Source of the DNA: Liolophura sinensis
Lineage: Eukaryota > Mollusca > Polyplacophora > Chitonida > Chitonidae
Assembly: GCF_032854445.1 (NCBI RefSeq)
Contig: NC_088295.1
Span: 5,520,501 to 5,584,500 of the forward strand
DNA length: 64,000 nucleotides
Direction: 5' to 3'
Made by a program: the position numbers and the translations under genes. How positions within the stretch are numbered: the stretch's first letter is position 1; the number at the start of each line of letters is the position of its first letter. Positions 57,081 to 64,000 of this stretch are shown one piece after another. A model generated the notes under the pieces. It searched no databases, was not told the origin of the DNA, and saw only the letters and a list, made by a program, of their open reading frames with translations.

Positions 57081-60000
57081 CTAGGACATTGTGGTCATGC
57101 TCTGCTTGCAGTCCACCTTGGTACGGTCGGCACTGAACACAACGCTCTGTTCCGACAAAAACTGCTCGCACTCTTCCCGCTTAGCAAAGACAAGCACTGA
57201 CTGGCAGAACTCAACTGGCAGCGTGGGGCGATAACTACATTGACCACATTCAAGATCAGGGTGAAGAAAACACCAGGAATGGAAGAGAAGAAAAAATACA
57301 GAGTTAATGCATTTAAATCATGACAAGTAAAATTAAAGAATTTAAATCATGACAAAGACCAGTAAAGATCAAGCATTTAAATAATGACAATCGAAGATAT
57401 ACACACACAACAAACATTTAGTTTAATACTTACAGTTGTCTATACTTACCAAACCGCAACATCCATCCTCTCTGCTAGGTCTGACATTATCACTAAGCAC
57501 TAATGTCAAATCATCAAATTAACAAGGTACTTTTCCATGACATTTTAAAAAGACAAATGCTAATGAAAATTTTTGAATTACAGAAAAGACTAGGCTTAAA
57601 AGATTTCTGATAAAAAAGTAATGATGTTGTGTTAAGAGTGAAATGTTTTTCTCTGCTACAAAATACATACGCTTTGATAATGGATTGCAGAGCTTTCTTC
57701 CGCATTCTTTCAAGGAACCAGTCCATTAAGTAGCCAGACATTTTAGGAGCCACGGTATATAATTTGAAGAATTTGACATAATTGTTTAAAGAGCAAGCTG
57801 AGCGAACAGCTAAGGCATGTTTGATACACTCATCCTCATGGTCTTCTGCTTTTAAACTAGCCAGACATGTGTTCAGATCTGAAATAGTACGAGAAAAAGT
57901 AGAAATGTACAAAGGCAGCCGCAAAAGATTTATTCAGTAAGTTTAGCCTGTGTTAACAGTCCACTGTACAATGTAGGAGGCTTCTCAAAACCAGTAACAT
58001 CAACTAGAAATCGTGTATCACAAATACAAGGCTACATGACTTGTGTACACAAGTGGACTACCAGCAAAAAATCTGAATAAGTTAAGGCAGTAAATGTTTA
58101 CCTAATGTGTTAGCTGTGAAAATGTAGTAAAGTATTCTGTATGCTGTAAACTCTATACAATTGCCTGCTCTTCCTTCTGAGTACAGATTCTTCAGCTGTG
58201 TTTGACACTGGTTGAATTCCTCATGATCACCCTGAAACCAGAAAAGTATTGTCAAATTAAAACGATGCAAGCAATAGTATCTATGCAGTGATTGAACACA
58301 TGTACAGCATTGAGCCGGTGTCTACTTGTGTTGATAGTTACGTCATAAACAAGTGGTCAACTTTTGTTGGAATTCTCGATTGATACAGTCACTAAGAACT
58401 GTTAGAAATAAACTTGAGAATTTCTCCTCTGCTGTAGCATTCTGCCCTTCCTGAATGACCCACGGATTGTTACGCCAGCCGTACACAAGAATGCAATCAA
58501 ACTATACTCTAAACCCTTGCAACCACATGAGGGAACCTTTCCTGGATGAAGTAATTCGAGCTATGTTGTCTACTGTTCATTCTTTCCATTTAACAGACAT
58601 TTTGTGGGAAAACTGGTGATGTGGCACTAGTGTATCAAAGAACAGTATTCAATTCTGCCTCGACCCGAGTCTCCCCTGTGCAGGAAAAGGTACCATATTG
58701 AAGAATTTCAAATTAAATGCCAAAATATAACCAATACGCAGGCTGGGGTCAATAATTGGATGAGTGACAAATGCCAACTCAGAGTATAATACATGTATGC
58801 ATTGCAGTGTAGCCCACACAACAATCCCTCCAAAATATCGGACTATACTTAACACTGCAAATTGTGCTGCATTTTGCAAGATAATTTCTATATAAATATA
58901 TGGTTTTAGTCATTTAACCGTAGAGTGTGATTTCTCAGCTGAAAACCTTGACCCCTATACTGGATTGGGTTTCTGTTTAAAAGGATATAGAATCGACGCT
59001 GACTGGCTACCTGGTTTAACTGCAGCTTTGGTCACGCCTGAATAAATCTGCCATACCTAATATTTGGCTTAGGCTACATGCATAGTCTAGACTTGCCTCT
59101 TTCTAACACCAGCCAATGAGAATCCCTTTCAGTAATATTTCAGCTAATTTACACTTACAAGCGATAGAACATCTCTAAGACTAGAAGCTAGGTAAATGTT
59201 CCAAACAAGTATCTGTTATCATCTTGAAGCATCAGCCGCCTTTAATGTATCAGGTACATGTAGGATCTCTCTGGGGTAAGTCAATCTCTAATAGATGAAA
59301 GACTTCAGTCAATAACGAGAGTTCTCCTTTACTGTAGCATTCTGCCCTTCCTGAATGACCCACGGATTGTTAGGCCAGCCGTACACAAGAATGCGGGGGT
59401 TAAGCTTTACAGACTGAGGTGTACTGCTTTTAGTACAAACCTTCTCCATGGCTATCCGAGCATGGGTCTCGTAAACCCGTACTGTGAAATTGTCCCGCAC
59501 ACCTTGTACCTGTTAACAAAAACAATTTATCTCCTCAGTAACCTGAAGTGAAGAAGCTTCAAATTTTCACAGCTGAAGTGTGAATCTAGCACTGTATGCA
59601 CTAACACAAATTGTAACTTCCTTAAATATCCATGGATCCTTCATCAAAATTGTAATATTAAAAAAAAGCTTTGTTGCTAAATGTTCTGTGTTTATTTAGA
59701 GGACTTACAGTAAGGTCTTGTCTTATAGATTTCATCTGTTCACACGCATAGTTGTAATCCTGCTTGTTTTTCCATTGCTGCTGCACCATGTGGAGAGACT
59801 TCTTCAGCACTTCTACTGGGCGGACAGTCCGTGGGTCAGGAGCCTGCCAAACAACCAGTAACACACCTAAGACACAACTTTTGGCTTACAAATACTAATT
59901 ATTACTACAAATTATCAAGCTAAGCAAGGCAAGGCAAGGATAATGTTTTGCACTTACCGTGGTTAACCGCAGGTACATTTTCTCCAGCTCCTGAGAAGTA

Positions 60001-63000
60001 CCAACAATATGCACAGAGGCCCAGTCCATTTCTGTATCACTGTCTTGCCCCTACAAGAGGCAAAGATACTTGTAATCCAGGATCATAATAGAAAGCATAT
60101 GTGTATAGACTTCTTGTGTGGAAACTGAACCTGACACTACACATAGCCGATACATCAAGCAACCACAGATAACACTGTATCATCTTTAAAAGTGTTTACT
60201 CAAAACATATAGTTCATATAGGTAAATGCATTTCATACCGATGTGAAATTGTTGATACTCAGAGAGAGAGTTTCTTTCCGAGATTCTCCCCAAGTTGATG
60301 TCCAAATCTTGCAGCTCGCTTCATCAAACGTGCAGCTTTGTCAGGATCATTGAAGTCCATTTTAAAATTCCTGCAATACAAAAATCCACAGGGTTTGTTT
60401 TAGCTTTCACACAGAACAGACAGATCAAGATGGATTTTATATAGAAACTTATAATTATATCAACAGTCAACTTCATGATTTTCTACAGGTCTTGCACTTT
60501 TTTTTTATGGATTAAAAAAAACAAAACACCTTTTTTTGTCTTTCTTGTTTCGTTTGCCTTGATTGTTCCTGTTGCCAAATTTGTCATCAGGAGTTTTATC
60601 TTTGCCACGTCCTCTGCCTCGCCCACCCCTACGTCCTCGCGATGTCCGTCTGTTAGATGAGCTGCCCCGTGGGGGAGTGCTTCGCTCCGTGCCTGAGGAA
60701 CTCGGGCTACTGCAACACAAGTAATCATCTATGACTATATTCCCCTTCCTTGAGCCCTTGCAACAGTGCAATAAATCAGAGCCCATCTAAACAGTGCAAT
60801 AAAAGTAAGTTCCCCCAAAACCTTTTTTGATATCTCCCTTGATATGTACCAGATCGCAATGAAATTTTGCACACACCATCCCAGTAATCTGGTGGACCTG
60901 GTATATCAAGGATTAACGTGCAGGTGCAGTTGTGCGCTAACTGGCATGCGCAAACTGAAAATCAGTCGATTTTGAAAATTTCACCAAAAGAGCCGGGTTA
61001 CTGGGATAGTGTGTGCAGAATTTCATTGCATACCACAGGAGATATCAAACAACGTTTTTTGGGGGAACTTACTTTTGTCGCACTGTATATATTTTATCAT
61101 ATCACATCACGCCATCTTTAATTACATGTCTAGTACACAAGAGAGTCCAGATCAGAAATATGCAAGTACCTGGAGTATCTTCTCCTCCGTCGACTTCTAT
61201 AATTTGGTGAACGAGAGCGACTCCTGCTGCGACCAGAGCTGGTACTTCGGGATCTGGAGCGTGATCGCCTGTATGTGGGCACAAGGTCTCTAGAGAAAGG
61301 GCGCTTAGCTGGAGATGGTCGTCCACGCCCTCTGTTTCCCATCATCTGGAACCCGACGTGGGCATTCTGTCTGAAATCTCCCCTCGCTGATGGAGGAGCA
61401 GTCTCAAGTCTGAAAGATACAGAGGCCCAGAAAATAGAAGAGTGGGATGATCAAAAAGTTTCTCACCTTAAATGTCAGTGGTTACGTGTTTGGAGCAAAC
61501 AATAGTGTGATTTCTCAAGGGTGGAAAAAAATCGACATGAAAGGTTATTTATTGAGTTACTTACACAGGTAATGGTTCCTTGCTCCAATCTAAAGTGAAA
61601 GCAGAGCCATCATTGAAGGCCTTTGTCAGTCTTTCTTTTAACAGTCTTTCCACCTTATCTTTATGCCACTCTTGAGTTGCACTAGCAAAGGCTCTTTGGA
61701 CGTAGTCTCTACAACACAAGTTCAATTGTTTTCATTCAAATATGTTTTTAAACATGGGGGCATCAAAGAATGAATATATGAACACTATTTTTTTTTAACC
61801 ACACTTAACAAATGGAACAATACCTCGACCATCACTAAGATCTGGTTAAGACAAGAATTTGTTTTGAAGCCATATCATGCTTTTACTTCTGAAATCATGT
61901 AAGTTACAATAAACCTGGAAGGCTGCAAGAAATAAGAGTGACAGCAAATCTTACTTTAGAGATGGTGGCCATTCCCCTGTTGCCATAGCAGCATCTCCAT
62001 CTTTCCTGGAAAACAAGCAATTGGCAAGTTATGGAAACTTATATTTACAGAAAATTTGAAGGATATAAAATAAAATTTGTAAGAAGTTTATTTACTTGAT
62101 TTGTGGTTAATGCCCTACTCAAGAATATTTCCCTTATACAATGACGGTCAGCACTGTGGTGGGAAGAAACTGGGCAACCCACAACCTTTGTTTGATATTC
62201 TATACCTCATATGCTCAAATCAGTTCATCTTGCCAACACGTAACCTCTAATTATGAACCAATTTAAAGTCAGCAACTGGTGCACTATTACAATGAATCAG
62301 GTATGTATTACAGCTCTTACTACACCTACTGTGTTGGAGCATTGCTGTTCACACACTCAGATTCCATGGAGTTTTCCAAGTTGTTGGAATTACATGGGTA
62401 AGCAGCATTTGTAGCTGTGTCTTTGGGAGGTGCTGGGGGTTTGTTGTATCTTGGCCCAGGTGCTCGTTGGTTCATAGCGTTATTTTGGGATACTGCAGAT
62501 CTCTTAGGAATTTGGAAGCGAATGCCACCTGACCCGGGTGCCTCTACAGAAACACAAGATGGCATACGTTAGATAAAACTGCAATAGTTAATACTGATTC
62601 GGGATAATGGAAACAGGTAATAGGTAGCCTTTAGCTTTTTCTGGTAACTCAGAATGTATGATCTTCAAAGTCTACATATGAAGACTCTAAGCGAGCTGGG
62701 TGTATACTTGTCATCACCGAAACCAGAAATGTGAACGACAAAAAGTTGGTTCAATCAACAGCCAGGCTAAAATGTGAAAGATACCAATCAAAGCCAAAAC
62801 TGAACCTTGTCACAGCTTAAACCATGGTGGTGGAATTTGACTGTTCAAGAGCTCATCATTCCACAAGAAGTAGTTTGAATGGGCAGCAAGGTTCAGAGAC
62901 ATGGGCAATATAATATATATTTCCAGTGTATCATTTCAGTAGGTATAGAAAAACTAACGTTTTGGTCTTGGTCCAGGATATCCATTTATGCCTGTATAGC

Positions 63001-64000
63001 CATGTTGAGGTCTGTTTGGCATCATATGCCTTGTTTGTCCAGTTTGGTAAGGCGAAGATGCTGTACATGCTTGACTGTGCTCGTAGGAGTTCCCTTGCAT
63101 GTGATGAATTGGTTCACTATGGTAATTATCCTGCAATAATGAATGAATACCTCATTTACTACATCTAAATATATTTGACTAATATTTAGCGCCATACTCA
63201 TTTTCACTCACATGATGGCATTCACGTTTAAGGGTGGAGCAAGAATATCAAGTAAATACTCGCACTTCAATAGGTACATGACAAAACTCCCGACAAAGAT
63301 GCAGCTGCAGCAGACAGAAATGTATTCAAACATGTGATCTTATTGGTCAAGGGACTAATAGTAGCGAGCCAACCTTGTAACAGTACGAGCCAACAAGTAC
63401 ATTAAATCTAGAGAATGACTGATGCACTACTTTTCCAGTATTTCAGCGATATTGTGACAATTACTTATTCCAATAGTTCAGATAATCTCACTGAGTTTCC
63501 ATTGTTAAAACAGAATGTGTATTATGCCATTTTGGTATATCAGCTTACCATTTTATCAAAGTTGTTGTACATGTCCCCTTCGTAGTAGCTGAAACACACA
63601 ATTTGTCAATCAATCAACAGCATATATGAATTCTTATGAAATATTGCATCAAGCTTTTATGGACCTGTGAAAATGAACATTTCCTGCTAGGTCATTCATC
63701 TACAAGTAAATAATGTAACCACTTACTTGCTATAGTTGTAATGTTGCTGCTGATACATGCTAGCATACTGTTGCTGCTGCTGGTAGTAATTCCAGGTATC
63801 AGCAGCAGTCTGATAGCTAGGTTCACTTGGCGGTGGAGGTGGGGGTGGAGGTGGGGGTGGGGGAGTCAGCTGAACTGGAGCTGGGATAACCCCCATTGTT
63901 GTGTTCTTCTCTTCACTTTGTCCTTTAGCTGCAGCACATCCGGCAGCCTCTAAAGCTTTTCTCGCTTTTTCCCATTCAGGGTTATTAGGAAACATAGTGG
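57081..64000 (-). CDS. LENG8: LENG8-like SAC3/PCI-domain protein, 15 coding exons, 5' end outside window
   Basis: LENG8 is the animal relative of yeast Thp3, with a SAC3/GANP-PCI fold, and acts in nuclear mRNA processing and retention. Coding exons on the - strand: 64000-63727, 63588-63549, 63130-62959, 62543-62330, 62005-61955, 61708-61565, 61409-61170, 60709-60530, 60370-60239, 60050-59958, 59843-59709, 59509-59441, 58231-58102, 57878-57671 and 57234-57081. Splice phases agree at all 14 junctions. Landmarks: [16 protein letters not shown], a poly-Pro and Gln/Tyr-rich N-terminal region, [14 protein letters not shown] and [12 protein letters not shown], an RS/RG-rich middle, KRAARF, then the conserved SAC3 part: [50 protein letters not shown] and [11 protein letters not shown]. 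About 744 residues lie in the window. Exon 60370-60239 needs one more base near 60290 (a GGGG run) to keep frame. Confidence 0.93.
58428..58498. repeat. intronic duplicate, copy 1 (partner 59325-59395)
   Basis: Contains GTAGCATTCTGCCCTTCCTG, AATGACCCACGGATTGTTA and GCCAGCCGTACACAAGAATG, nearly identical to 59325-59395. They sit in two different introns of LENG8. Both copies keep an open - strand frame ([18 protein letters not shown]). Confidence 0.9.
59325..59395. repeat. intronic duplicate, copy 2 (partner 58428-58498)
   Basis: See partner. By eye the two copies differ at only a few of about 70 positions, while the sequence around them is unrelated. Confidence 0.9.
62100..62190 (-). mobile_element. 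SINE fragment, reverse
   Basis: The reverse complement gives GGTTGCCCAGTTTCTTCCCA, CCGTCATTGTATAAGGGAAA and TATTCTTGAGTAGGGC, the SINE core of 50385-50480, diverged. It lies in a LENG8 intron. Confidence 0.7.

Noticed and set aside
57514-57713. 64-residue - strand frame beyond the LENG8 exon
   Set aside because: Read-through of the exon 57878-57671 into its intron or in another frame; a proper donor (GC|GTATGT) ends the exon at 57671.

Overview
This is a stretch of animal nuclear DNA, AT-rich, with genes split by GT-AG introns, many tandem arrays and SINE, LINE and Polinton remains. The split genes resemble animal families. The SINE tails (ending in CACTCACTCACTC, or in AAATAAATAAAT after a conserved core) are of a kind I associate with molluscs and related lophotrochozoans. 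I therefore favour a mollusc or close relative, but the species cannot be fixed from this window.

Left part (1-6.3 kb): on the + strand lie the 3' end and several apparently alternative 3' exons of an unrecognised gene with charged, Ser-rich tails. A 51-bp minisatellite sits in one intron. From 6.3 to 27.3 kb the DNA is mostly non-coding and carries at least six more minisatellite arrays (60, 48, 40/120, 25, about 66, 21 and 55 bp periods). The only convincing gene there is on the - strand at 11.5-12.4 kb: a single-exon 298-residue protein with the conserved blocks of PERCC1. A possible TATA promoter and 5' exon for it lie near 22.1-22.3 kb.

Middle part (about 28.3-41.75 kb): a decayed Polinton/Maverick element. 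It has a zinc-finger ORF behind an array of E2F-like and CCAAT sites, then protein-primed DNA polymerase B (+ strand). On the - strand are the major capsid protein, a small hydrophobic virion-type protein, the minor capsid protein, two conserved Polinton ORFs, the packaging ATPase and an integrase cut off at the element's edge. A LINE (endonuclease, reverse transcriptase, RNase H) has broken the polymerase gene, a second short LINE tail is inserted in the capsid gene, and a foldback element lies between the zinc-finger ORF and polymerase. No adenain-like protease was seen.

Right part (43.6-64 kb): three conserved housekeeping genes. ADPRM (Mn-dependent ADP-ribose/CDP-alcohol diphosphatase) and TYW3 (wybutosine synthesis) are on the + strand. 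LENG8 (SAC3/PCI-type mRNA-processing factor) is on the - strand; its 5' end lies beyond the window. Exon phases join cleanly throughout, except that TYW3 and LENG8 each lack exactly one nucleotide relative to an intact frame. This looks more like assembly indels than gene death.
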